Positions 51,979-62,092 of a stretch of 64,000 nucleotides of DNA are shown one piece after another. Source of the DNA: Phycisphaerales bacterium. Lineage in GTDB: Bacteria > Planctomycetota > Phycisphaerae > Phycisphaerales > UBA1924. The stretch covers positions 1-64,000 of the forward strand of contig JAIEUA010000002.1 of NCBI GenBank assembly GCA_019744815.1, written 5' to 3'. Below the pieces are notes generated by a model. That model was not told the origin of the DNA, searched no databases, and saw only the letters and a program-made list of their open reading frames with translations. The first letter of the stretch is position 1, and every line of letters starts with the position of its first letter. Position numbers and translations under genes: made by a program.

Positions 51979-52890
51979 ATGACCCACCATCACCCCGCCG
52001 CCCGCCGCGCCTTCACTCTGATCGAACTGCTCGTCGTCATCGCCATCATCGCGCTCTTGATCGGCATCCTGCTCCCCTCGCTCGGTGCCGCACGCCAGGC
52101 CGCACGCCAGACCAAGTGCCTCGCCAACCAGCGCCAGATCGGCATCGCCGCGCGTATGTACATGGACACCCACAAGGGCGAGATGTTCCATCATCACGAA
52201 GGCTGGGTCCTCGACGACGGCACCCAGGTGGACAGGCTCCCCGCAACGCCCGAAGCCTGCGCCGGCGGCGGCAGCGGCAACAGCCAGGCCGAAAAGCCCT
52301 GGGCCATCTTCTTCTACCCCTACATGGGCTCGCGCGAGATCGGCTTCTGCCCCTCCGACACCACGCCCCGCTCCATGAAACTCGCCACCAACCTCGTCGA
52401 ATACAACGGCGCCATCACCGAAACCTCGCAGGTCGCGCCTCCCGACAGCGAGCAGGCGATCGCCGAAGAGCGGGGTCTCAACATCCAGAGCTATCTGCTC
52501 AACTCGGTCTTCACGCACAAGTCCGCCCGCTACGCCCTCGAGCGCGCCCTCCGCGGCTTCGCCACCGACGCCGCCGCCAACACCATGGCCAACCAGAGCC
52601 TCATCATGTTCTCCGAACGCAACAGCGAGGCCATGAACGCCCCCGACAACGAGGAGTACGGCTCGGTCACGCAAGACGACTACGACTCCTGGGTCGGCGA
52701 AGCCGCGCTGGTCCGCTGGGGTGAAGGCGCGTACGCCACCCAAGGCTGGATCAAGCACAACCGCCACAAGGGCGCCGCGAACTACGTCTACCAAGACGGC
52801 CACGCCGCGAGCAAGCGTTGGTCCGACGCGCGGCTCGATCAGTTCCCGGATCGCGTCGTGCGCAAGCCGCTGGAGGATCCGCCGCAGTAG
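51979..52890 (+). CDS. Type II secretion pseudopilin-like protein
   Basis: The 303-residue protein has a prepilin leader and cleavage site ([22 protein letters not shown] replaced at the -1 position by RRA, then F at +1) and hydrophobic helix (12-33). The helix is followed by [20 protein letters not shown] and an HXXXDGHAA-like C-terminal motif ([14 protein letters not shown]), the planctomycete pseudopilin pattern. It is probably exported by a type II-like system and may be a surface or matrix component. AAGGA precedes the ATG. It follows the HupE gene by 47 bp. Confidence 0.9.
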   Translation: MTHHHPAARRAFTLIELLVVIAIIALLIGILLPSLGAARQAARQTKCLANQRQIGIAARMYMDTHKGEMFHHHEGWVLDDGTQVDRLPATPEACAGGGSGNSQAEKPWAIFFYPYMGSREIGFCPSDTTPRSMKLATNLVEYNGAITETSQVAPPDSEQAIAEERGLNIQSYLLNSVFTHKSARYALERALRGFATDAAANTMANQSLIMFSERNSEAMNAPDNEEYGSVTQDDYDSWVGEAALVRWGEGAYATQGWIKHNRHKGAANYVYQDGHAASKRWSDARLDQFPDRVVRKPLEDPPQ

Positions 52891-52903
52891 TGGCGCGGCA
52901 TGC

Positions 52904-52932
52904 AGCCGCTCGCTCACGCTCGGGGCTCGTCA
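52904..52932. repeat. CTCACGCTCGGGGCTCG-family repeat, copy 5
   Basis: GCCGCTCGCTCACGCTCGGG plus GCTCGTCAC lies in the 39-bp gap between the convergent pseudopilin and amidohydrolase genes. Confidence 0.6.
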
Positions 52933-54051
52933 CGCCCTCCACGTCCCCCGCTCCCACCCGATCACCACCCGCTCCGCGTTCTTGTAGTACACCTTCTCCA
53001 GAATCTCCCGCGGTAAGGCAAACCCCCGCAGCGTTGGGCTCGACCACTCGTCGTACTTCGACGGCTCGCACATCTTGAGGTCCGGATCCGCGATCGGGCT
53101 CGGCCGATCCTCGCGCCGGCCTTCCCAACCCTCGAACATCGTCCGCAGCGCAAAGTAGCGGCTGCAATACAAGTCAAACGCGCTCTCCGGCGAATCCGCC
53201 AGATCGCTCATCACGCTCATGCGCTGCTGCTCCGGCGTCTTCTTCACCAACTGATCGTCCATCGTCACGATGTCCGACCCGAAGATGATCCGGTCCTGCC
53301 ACTTCTCGAAGAACGCAAGCACCGCGTCGTGCGGGTGCTTGCTCAGCTCGCGCACGATCCACTTCGTCGCGCTCGTGTCCAGGTGCAGGTTCGCGTGCCG
53401 CTCGAGCAACTGATCGAGGAACACCAGATCCTCAGGCGACCCGCCCATGTGGGCCGCGATCCACGGCACGCTGGAATACCTCTTCAGCATGACCTCAAGC
53501 CCGCGGTAATGCTCACGCTTCAGGCCGTACTTCGCGCGATCGGTGTACCGCGCACTGAACCACGTGTCCGGATCACCCGTGTGCGTCTTGATCATCATGC
53601 CAAGACTCACCGCCAGATCCGCCGCGGCGACTCTCCACTTGCCGTCGAGCTGGATGTAGTCATCACGGTCCGCGCCCGTGAACCAATCCCGCGTCCTCGG
53701 CGCGTTCCACAGCTTCATCATCTTCGAGCCGTGCTCGCTCGCGAGCTGCCTGATGAGATCCAGATACCCCGACCCGAACGCGACGGCCTTGTCCGCGATC
53801 GTGAAGTTCGGAATCGCCACAAACCGCACCCGCTCGCCCAACACGCCCTTCACATGCTCGATGTCGTCCGGCCGCGTCTGCGTGTACGTGAGCCGCACGT
53901 TGTACGCCCGCGCCGCCTCGGCGTACACCTTGGTCGCGTTCGCGCCGTGGATGTGCGTGTGGATATCAATGATGGGTTCGCGAAACGCCAACGCCGCACC
54001 CGCGGCTGCGTAATCCATCCCCACCAAGTTCTGCGGCGTGCGGGTCGGCAT
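52930..54051 (-). CDS. Amidohydrolase family protein (amidohydrolase 2 type)
   Basis: The 373-residue protein is a TIM-barrel metal hydrolase. It has the N-terminal metal site IIDIHTHIHG, a second histidine in IKTHTGDPDT, another in WIAAHMGGSPEDL and the late aspartate in IIFGSDIVTMDD. Members act as amidohydrolases, decarboxylases or related enzymes; the substrate cannot be assigned. It has no signal peptide. ATG 54051 is taken as the start; TTG 54057 is possible. Confidence 0.88.
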   Translation of the reverse strand: MPTRTPQNLVGMDYAAAGAALAFREPIIDIHTHIHGANATKVYAEAARAYNVRLTYTQTRPDDIEHVKGVLGERVRFVAIPNFTIADKAVAFGSGYLDLIRQLASEHGSKMMKLWNAPRTRDWFTGADRDDYIQLDGKWRVAAADLAVSLGMMIKTHTGDPDTWFSARYTDRAKYGLKREHYRGLEVMLKRYSSVPWIAAHMGGSPEDLVFLDQLLERHANLHLDTSATKWIVRELSKHPHDAVLAFFEKWQDRIIFGSDIVTMDDQLVKKTPEQQRMSVMSDLADSPESAFDLYCSRYFALRTMFEGWEGRREDRPSPIADPDLKMCEPSKYDEWSSPTLRGFALPREILEKVYYKNAERVVIGWERGTWRA

Positions 54052-54208
54052 AATCAATCGTTGGCGAACTCACTGCTCCGAAGCGATCGGCGAACTCCAC
54101 GGCGTGCGATGAACACCATCGCTTTCGGATTCCGACCAGCGCCGTTGGTTTCGGCTTTTTGACCGCTATCCACTCGCCGGGCCGATACAGAATACTTGGA
54201 GGTGCGCC

Positions 54209-55792
54209 GTGCGGAAACTCGTCTCGTTGCTCTGTTTGGTTCTGAGTTCTCCCTCGCTGGCGGCCGATTGCGTATGGATTGGCGTCGATGGGCTGTGGTC
54301 GACTCCCACCAACTGGACGTGCGGTCGTACTCCTCAGCCCGCAGACACCGTGTTGATTGAGGCCGGTGCGGTGAGCCTTGACATAAGCGTCAAGATTGCC
54401 GGGCTCCAAGTTCGAGGATCCAGTGCAACCCTGAGCTCCGAGCCGGGTCTTGATATCGAGGCTGATTCCATCTCGATTGTCAGCGGAAAGCTCTTGATCA
54501 GCGATTGCAACCTGGTCGCACGCGACATCGAGTTCTCCGATGGCGCGTTGTTCCGCCTTCAACGCTCGTCCGCAACGGTGTCCGAGATCCGCGGCTCCAA
54601 CTGCCGCCCTCCGATTGGCTTCGAGATTATCGACGGGAGTGAACTCACCGTTGACTCTCGCCTTTGGTTCTCGCCTCCGATGGGAATGCGAATCGGCTCG
54701 CCGGGATCGTCTACGACGATTCGCTTCCGAGGACAATCCACCTCAATCGATTCTCCGAACCGGATCATCATGATGCCGGCGGGTGACACTTCGTTTGAAG
54801 TGCTCGATGGCGGCATCTTGACGATCGGATCGGGCGTCGTAATCGAGGCACGTTCGGGCCCAGTGCGCCTCCACACCAAAGAGGGCGCAACCACTCGGCT
54901 CGAAGGTCGCCTCTCGTCCTACAACGAGGAAAGCCCGATTGTCATCGGTGGCTCCTTTGAATCGTTCGGATTGATCGAGGCTCGGTCCGTTGGGCGCATC
55001 CGATTCCTGAACCCGAATTCGACGTTCGACGGAGAAGTTCTTCGCAGTGGGTCTTGGCTCGTCCAGGAGGTCGGAACGATCGAGGCTCCCGATGGCTTCG
55101 ACGTTCGCGAGATCGGCCCGAACGCGACCGTGGTTCTCCGCGAAAGCACGACAGCGCCTCAGTACATCCGTCACCTTCGGCGTCTGGACGGCTGGCTGAC
55201 AACTCAAGGCGACTTCAACATTCACCCCGATGGCGGTCAGCTCGCGGTTGTCGGCTCCTGGAGAATGGAGCTAGGAACCAGAGTCACGGTGACAGGCGAT
55301 CTCGCGGGCCCGCCGCCGGGCACGTCGCCCTTCATGAAGTTGCGAGATCGTCGCGGCATCCTTGCCCAAGTCTCTCAGCGAGATCCGGGAAGGTCCAGCA
55401 CCATTGACGTGAAAGGTACCGCGGACCTCTCAAACCTCCGTGTCGTCGGCATGGGATTGATGGGCTCCGGAACGCTGAACTGCGGAGCGACCTTTCGACC
55501 GCTGACCTTCGAGCGATCGCGCGGCGAGCCGCTGCAGCCGGTCTTCATTGATTCGTGCGGCTGCGCGATCACGACCGACGCGACCTCGGTGATTTCGACG
55601 ATCACCTCACGAGCGGACTTCGATCGCAACGGTGTCGTCGATGATCAGGACTTTCTTTTCTTCGCAGAAGCGTTCAACCAGGGCTGCGGATGCGGACCAT
55701 ACATCATCGCCAACTTCAACGGCGTCACGGGCATGGACGACGACGACTTTGGGTTCTTTGCCGCCGCGTACGACATCGCGATCTGCCCGTAG
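54209..55792 (+). CDS. Secreted beta-helix-like protein with dockerin-type C terminus
   Basis: The 527-residue protein has a signal peptide (LVSLLCLVLSSPSLAAD) and the start CVWIGVDGLWSTPTNWTCGR, the pattern seen at the beginning of autotransporter-type beta-helix repeats. Its middle is short strands without cysteine. The C terminus has a degenerate dockerin pair: DFDRNGVVDDQDFLFFAEAF, a cysteine-rich GCGCG spacer, then NFNGVTGMDDDDFGFFAAAY. GTG 54209 has GGAGGTG upstream and TTGACC (54159) may be its -35. Codon use is less GC3-biased than in neighbours. Likely surface-held. Confidence 0.8.
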   Translation: MRKLVSLLCLVLSSPSLAADCVWIGVDGLWSTPTNWTCGRTPQPADTVLIEAGAVSLDISVKIAGLQVRGSSATLSSEPGLDIEADSISIVSGKLLISDCNLVARDIEFSDGALFRLQRSSATVSEIRGSNCRPPIGFEIIDGSELTVDSRLWFSPPMGMRIGSPGSSTTIRFRGQSTSIDSPNRIIMMPAGDTSFEVLDGGILTIGSGVVIEARSGPVRLHTKEGATTRLEGRLSSYNEESPIVIGGSFESFGLIEARSVGRIRFLNPNSTFDGEVLRSGSWLVQEVGTIEAPDGFDVREIGPNATVVLRESTTAPQYIRHLRRLDGWLTTQGDFNIHPDGGQLAVVGSWRMELGTRVTVTGDLAGPPPGTSPFMKLRDRRGILAQVSQRDPGRSSTIDVKGTADLSNLRVVGMGLMGSGTLNCGATFRPLTFERSRGEPLQPVFIDSCGCAITTDATSVISTITSRADFDRNGVVDDQDFLFFAEAFNQGCGCGPYIIANFNGVTGMDDDDFGFFAAAYDIAICP

Positions 55793-55798
55793 CCCCGC

Positions 55799-57928
55799 TC
55801 ACCCCATCCGGAACTCCGCCCCCACGTCCTTCTTTAGCCGCTCCATGATCGCCCCGATCTCCGGATCGACCTCCTCGTGCCGCAGCGTCTTGGCCCGGTC
55901 GCGGAACGTCACCCGCAGCGTCACGCTCTTCTTGCCCTGCCCCAGCTGCTTGCCGCGATACGTCCCGATGAACGCGCACGACTCGATCCGCGCCGCCGTC
56001 GACCGCACGCTCTCCACCACACCCGCCACCGTGTCCCACGTCACCGACTCCGCCACCACCGGCGACAGGTCGCGCTCGACGCTCGGGAACTCCGGCAAGA
56101 GCGCCACCTGACTCTTCGGCGGGAACACGCCCAGCAGCGTCGCCAGCGACAGCTCCGCCGCCACCAGCGGCACATCGATCCCGAACATCGCGCCCGTCTC
56201 CGCGGTCAACAGCGCGTAGTACCCCAGCGCCTCCCCGTGCAGCGACACCCGGGCAAAGCTCCCCGCGTCGAACGCCTTGGCGTGCGGCGTCGCCGCCTCG
56301 ATCTTCAGCCCACGAACGCCCCGCTCCCCGCCCAGCGTCCGCACCACCGACTCGATCGTCCCCCGCATCGCCCGTAGCCCATCCTGCTTCTCCGCCAGCG
56401 TCGCCGCCTTGCCGCTGTACACCACATCCATCAGCAGCCCAAGATTCCGATGCTCCACGCTCTGCGTCGTCCCAGGCCGCTGCGCATACGCCGCCGCCGT
56501 CTCGTACAGACGCACCCCGCCCGGCGCGCTCACCCGCGCATCCAGGTTCGCCTTGCGGCAACCCAAGAGCCCCGTCAGCACGCTCGGCCTCAGCGTCGGC
56601 TCTTCCCCGCGCCGATCATCATCCACACCCACAATCGCCAGATCGCTCGGCACAAACGCCGCCGCCCGCTCCGGACGCGTGAACGAGAACGTCACCGTCT
56701 CAAAGAACCCAAGCCCGCTCAACGCGCCGCTCAACGTCCTTCGCGCCCGCACCGAATCCTGCGGCCGCTTCACCGACACCGCCAGCTTTTCCGCCAGCGG
56801 CACCTTGTCCAGCCCCCGCAGCCGCGCCACCTCTTCAATCAAATCAATCTCGCGAGTCAGGTCCGGCCGGAACACCGGGATCGTGCACCGCAGCGTCTCG
56901 CCGCCGCCCGCCTTCTCCACCCCGATCTCGATCCGGCTCAACAGCCCCGCGATCTCGTCCGCCGAGACCGGCGTGCCCAGAATCAACGAGCACCGCGCCG
57001 CGCGCAGCGTCACCACCAGCCGCGGCTCAAGCGCCCGACCGGCCGTCAGCGCTCCGCCCAGCAACTTCCCACCCGCGACCTCGACGATCAAGCTGGCCGC
57101 CCGCCGCGCCGCGTGCTCCAGCGTCCGCGCATCCACGATGCGTTCGTAGCGATGGCTCGCGTCGGTGCGGATCTGCAGCCGCCGCGCCGCCGTGCGAACC
57201 CGCACCGGGTCCCACGTCGCCATCTCGAGCGCGATGTCCACCGTCCCGCTCGAAACCTCCGAGTCCCCGCCGCCCATGATCCCCGCCAACCCCTGAGCCC
57301 GCACCCCGTCGGCGACCACCACGTCCGTCGCTTTCAGCACCCGCTGCTTCCCGTCGAGCGTCAGCAGCTTCTCGCCCTCAACCGCCTCGCGCACCACGAT
57401 CGCGGGCAACGCAGACCCCGGCGCCGGAGCCAGCTTCGCCAAGTCGAACACATGGCACGGATTGCCCAGCTCGAAGTTGATGAAGTTGGTCACATCCACC
57501 ACGTTGTTGATCGACCGCTGCCCGACCGACTCGAGCGCCTCGACCAGCCACTTGGGGCTCGGACCCACCTTCACACCCTTGATCACCCGCAGGGTGAACA
57601 GCGGGCACGCCCCCGGCACCCGGTTCTCCAGCGTGATCGCCGACGCCACCTCGCCGCTGGTGGACGGCTCGGGCGCGGCCATCCCGCCCGTCGTCGGAAA
57701 CCGGAACCCGCGCCCGGTCTTCGCCGCCGCCTCTCGCGCCAGCCCCACCACGCTCAACGCGTCGCCGCGGTTCGACGTGATCGCGACATCCAGCCGCGTG
57801 TCGCCGGTCGCCAGCGCCTCCGACGACTCGATCTCAAACCCCGCATCGATGAGCGCATGCTCGATCTGGGCAGGGGTCAGGTCCCCGGGTTGCAGGTACG
57901 AATTGAGCCATTTCGCCGCGATGTGCAT
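55799..57928 (-). CDS. pheT: Phenylalanine--tRNA ligase beta subunit
   Basis: The 709-residue protein is PheT, the editing and tRNA-binding subunit of the alpha2-beta2 enzyme. It begins MHIAAKWLNSYLQPGDLTPA and shows the B3/B4 editing domain (VVDVTNFINFELGNPCHVFD), the B5 and catalytic-like domains (LIEEVARLRGLDKVP, FFETVTFSF) and the anticodon-binding FDX domain at the end (YRGKQLGQGKKSVTLRVTFR). The tRNA-binding OB insert found in longer PheT proteins seems absent, as is usual in shorter types. pheS is not adjacent. ATG 57928 is used because homology begins there. Confidence 0.95.
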   Translation of the reverse strand: MHIAAKWLNSYLQPGDLTPAQIEHALIDAGFEIESSEALATGDTRLDVAITSNRGDALSVVGLAREAAAKTGRGFRFPTTGGMAAPEPSTSGEVASAITLENRVPGACPLFTLRVIKGVKVGPSPKWLVEALESVGQRSINNVVDVTNFINFELGNPCHVFDLAKLAPAPGSALPAIVVREAVEGEKLLTLDGKQRVLKATDVVVADGVRAQGLAGIMGGGDSEVSSGTVDIALEMATWDPVRVRTAARRLQIRTDASHRYERIVDARTLEHAARRAASLIVEVAGGKLLGGALTAGRALEPRLVVTLRAARCSLILGTPVSADEIAGLLSRIEIGVEKAGGGETLRCTIPVFRPDLTREIDLIEEVARLRGLDKVPLAEKLAVSVKRPQDSVRARRTLSGALSGLGFFETVTFSFTRPERAAAFVPSDLAIVGVDDDRRGEEPTLRPSVLTGLLGCRKANLDARVSAPGGVRLYETAAAYAQRPGTTQSVEHRNLGLLMDVVYSGKAATLAEKQDGLRAMRGTIESVVRTLGGERGVRGLKIEAATPHAKAFDAGSFARVSLHGEALGYYALLTAETGAMFGIDVPLVAAELSLATLLGVFPPKSQVALLPEFPSVERDLSPVVAESVTWDTVAGVVESVRSTAARIESCAFIGTYRGKQLGQGKKSVTLRVTFRDRAKTLRHEEVDPEIGAIMERLKKDVGAEFRMG

Positions 57929-58007
57929 AAGGAGAGGAGGGTAGGAGAAGGCCGCCGCCAGCGACGACCACGCCACCCTCTCCCGCCCGCCGCCCATACC
58001 GTCTCCT

Positions 58008-59927
<1,920 letters not shown>

Positions 59928-59952
59928 CTCCCGAGCGAGCCACCCCGCTCAG

Positions 59953-59977
59953 AGCGAGCCGGGGCGTCCTCGCCCTG
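59953..59977. repeat. GCCGGGGCGTCCTC-family repeat, single copy
   Basis: AGCGAGCCGGGGCGTCCTCG matches one arm of the pair at 31523-31615 and lies just past the Hsp70 stop. Confidence 0.55.
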
Positions 59978-60088
59978 TGCGGTGTTGCAGCGTTTGGTGC
60001 TGTGCGTGGTGATCTCGGCCGACCTTGCACGAACCGAGATCGCTCCGGCTCGCAGAGGCACTCTCCACGCTATCGAATGCGCACGGCC

Positions 60089-61351
60089 CTACGTCCTCAC
60101 CCTCGCAATCGAAAACATCGGCTCACGCCCCTCCAACATCGCCCCCACCGCCTCGTGCGCCGCTTCATACCCCATCGACATGCCGTGACCGGTGAACCCG
60201 CCGCAGAACCACGGCGATGAACCCCCACCCGCCGGCCCGATCAACGGCAGCCCGTCCGGCGAGAACCCCATCGTCCCCGCCCACAGTGCCGTGATCGGCA
60301 GCGCCTCATCGCCATACCCCAGCATCGCACGAGCAAACGACTCGAGCGCACCCTGCACGCTCGCCGTCGTCCGATCCTCGAACCCCACTTCCTCCTCCGC
60401 AAAGTACGTGCGGCAACCCCCCACCACGATCGTGCCGTCCGCCGCCTGGCGGAAGTACTCGCTCCCGTCGTTGCAGTAGTACGACGCCGTCAGCGTGCGC
60501 CCCTGCGCGTCGAGCGCCAGCATCTGCCCCCGCCGCGGCTTCACCAATTCGTCAAACCCCGGCAACAGCAACGACGCGTACGCGTTCGTGCACACCAACA
60601 CATGCCGCGCCCGCACCGCGAAATCCGCCGCACGCACCACAAACCCCCGCCCCTGCCCCTGCCCCTGCGGCTCAATCGCAAAGACCTCCTGATTCTCTAC
60701 CAACGGCGAGGCAACCTTCGTCGCAATCGTCGCGTGAGCCTTGAGCTTCGCCGCAAGCATCGACATCAACTCATACGAGTTCACACTCGCATCGTGCGGG
60801 TTCACCAGCGCACACGCGACCAACCCGCTGCGCCACGCGGCATCATCGGGCCGATGCCCCGAGTTTGCATCAATCCAATCAGCCTCCAGCCCATCCTCAC
60901 GCATGAGCGTGAGCGACCGCTCAAGCCCGGCACGGTTGGCGGATGCATACTCCGCGCTCGGCAGCCAGACCGGCCGGAGGCCGGTCCCACTGGCGCGCAG
61001 CGCCAGCAGCATCGACGGCACCCGCCGATACGACGCGAGCACCTCGCAACCCTCCCGCCGCAGCCCCTCCAGATTCGCCTCCGTGAATCGCCACAGGTCC
61101 CGCGCCGCAGATCGCCCGTACAACTCCACCGCCTCGGCGTAATGGCACGCCGCCCCGCGCATCAAAAACCCCGCGTTCCGCGACGACGCCCCGCTCGCCA
61201 GCGTGTGACGCTCGAGGATGACGACCGACTCACCCCGGCGCTGCGCCGCCAGCGCCGCCGACACGCCGCAGACGCCCGCGCCGATGACACACACCCCGAC
61301 GTCAAGCGTCGCGGGGCCACGGAACGAGCGTCGCCAGTGAGAGACGGTCAT
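60089..61351 (-). CDS. FAD-dependent oxidoreductase (DAO family)
   Basis: The 420-residue protein has the dinucleotide-binding motif VGVCVIGAGVCGVSAALAAQ at the N terminus, RHTLASGASSRNAGFLMRGA and the C-terminal FAD contact CGGFTGHGMSMGY. The family oxidises amino acids, amines or their N-methyl derivatives. A palindromic repeat is inserted in frame at about residues 120-129 (ASGTGLRPVW), in a loop of the substrate domain. Another short QGQGQG repeat lies near residue 228. The gene is alone on the minus strand. Confidence 0.88.
   Translation of the reverse strand: MTVSHWRRSFRGPATLDVGVCVIGAGVCGVSAALAAQRRGESVVILERHTLASGASSRNAGFLMRGAACHYAEAVELYGRSAARDLWRFTEANLEGLRREGCEVLASYRRVPSMLLALRASGTGLRPVWLPSAEYASANRAGLERSLTLMREDGLEADWIDANSGHRPDDAAWRSGLVACALVNPHDASVNSYELMSMLAAKLKAHATIATKVASPLVENQEVFAIEPQGQGQGRGFVVRAADFAVRARHVLVCTNAYASLLLPGFDELVKPRRGQMLALDAQGRTLTASYYCNDGSEYFRQAADGTIVVGGCRTYFAEEEVGFEDRTTASVQGALESFARAMLGYGDEALPITALWAGTMGFSPDGLPLIGPAGGGSSPWFCGGFTGHGMSMGYEAAHEAVGAMLEGREPMFSIARVRT
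60967..60997. repeat. In-frame GACCGGCCGGAGGCCGGTC repeat inside the FAD oxidoreductase gene
   Basis: AGACCGGCCGGAGGCCGGTC plus CCACTGGCGCG is the same 30-bp element as at 43079-43108. On the coding strand it reads SGTGLRPVW, leaving the frame intact. Confidence 0.8.
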
Positions 61352-61429
61352 GGGTTCTTTCGCCAGACGGTGAAATGAGTCTACACGAGGCGGGACACAC
61401 CGGTCCCGCGGCTCTCCGAATGCCGCCCA

Positions 61430-61801
61430 TCACCCGCCCGACGCCTTCGCCGGATACCCAAGCTTCTTGAAATGCTCCACCAACCGGTCGCGGTGATCGC
61501 CCTGCAGCTCGATCGTGGGCCCGTCGTCATCCAGCGTGCCGCCGGTGGCGAGCTTGGACTTGAGCTGCTTCAAGAGCTCGGGCAACTCGTTGCTGTTCGC
61601 AGAACGCGGCGCGAAGCCGGTGATGACCGTGACGAACTTGCCGCGACGCTGCTCGCGCCGGATCCGCAGCGGCTGGTCCTTGGGGTCCACCACGCGACCA
61701 CTCGCCCGATCGCGCGGGCATGTGCACGCCCCGTGCGGCTTGCCGCAGCGTTCGCAGGTGACAGGCCGCTCCAGCGATGTGCCGTCAAAGAGTCCGGGCA
61801 T
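61430..61801 (-). CDS. SUI1 domain protein (translation initiation factor-like)
   Basis: The 123-residue protein has an N-terminal zinc-ribbon-like region (CERCGKPHGACTC, residues about 16-28) and a SUI1/YciH domain (IRREQRRGKFVTVITGFAPR, then LKQLKSKLATGGTLDDDG and IELQGDHRDRLVEHFKKLGY). SUI1 is related to eukaryotic eIF1; bacterial YciH inhibits translation from non-standard starts under stress. The zinc-ribbon addition is seen in some relatives. ATG 61801 starts the domain. It is divergent from the small PLDc_N gene. Confidence 0.9.
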   Translation of the reverse strand: MPGLFDGTSLERPVTCERCGKPHGACTCPRDRASGRVVDPKDQPLRIRREQRRGKFVTVITGFAPRSANSNELPELLKQLKSKLATGGTLDDDGPTIELQGDHRDRLVEHFKKLGYPAKASGG

Positions 61802-61903
61802 GTGCAAAAGTATCGAGCCAGAATCTCTGCGGCTTCCGACCACATTCGCCGCTGCTACAGGAGCGCTCGGGTCACTCCCGACCGCTCACAGAAAGGGCGT
61901 GCC

Positions 61904-62083
61904 ATGCTGCATCAGATTCTGGGCCTGCTGCACCTGATCCTGTTTCTGATCGCGGCGTTCGAGATCCTCACCTCCGGCAAGCCGCTGCTCCACAAAGTCC
62001 TCTGGATGCTGCTCATCCTGCTGCTGCCCATCGCCGGGCTCATCATCTACTACCTGCTCGGCCGCGGCGGCAAGCTCGCGTGA
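61904..62083 (+). CDS. Small membrane protein, PLD nuclease N-terminal (PLDc_N) type
   Basis: The 59-residue protein has two hydrophobic helices (ILGLLHLILFLIAAFEIL and KVLWMLLILLLPIAGLIIYY) and ends in LLGRGGKLA. The phrase ILLLPIAGLIIYYLLGR is the hallmark of the short PLDc_N family, the membrane lead-in of cardiolipin synthases, found alone in many genomes. Function unknown. GAAAGGG precedes ATG 61904. It lies 9 bp from the convergent stop of the GGDEF-EAL gene. Confidence 0.8.
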   Translation: MLHQILGLLHLILFLIAAFEILTSGKPLLHKVLWMLLILLLPIAGLIIYYLLGRGGKLA

Positions 62084-62092
62084 TCGTGCCGC

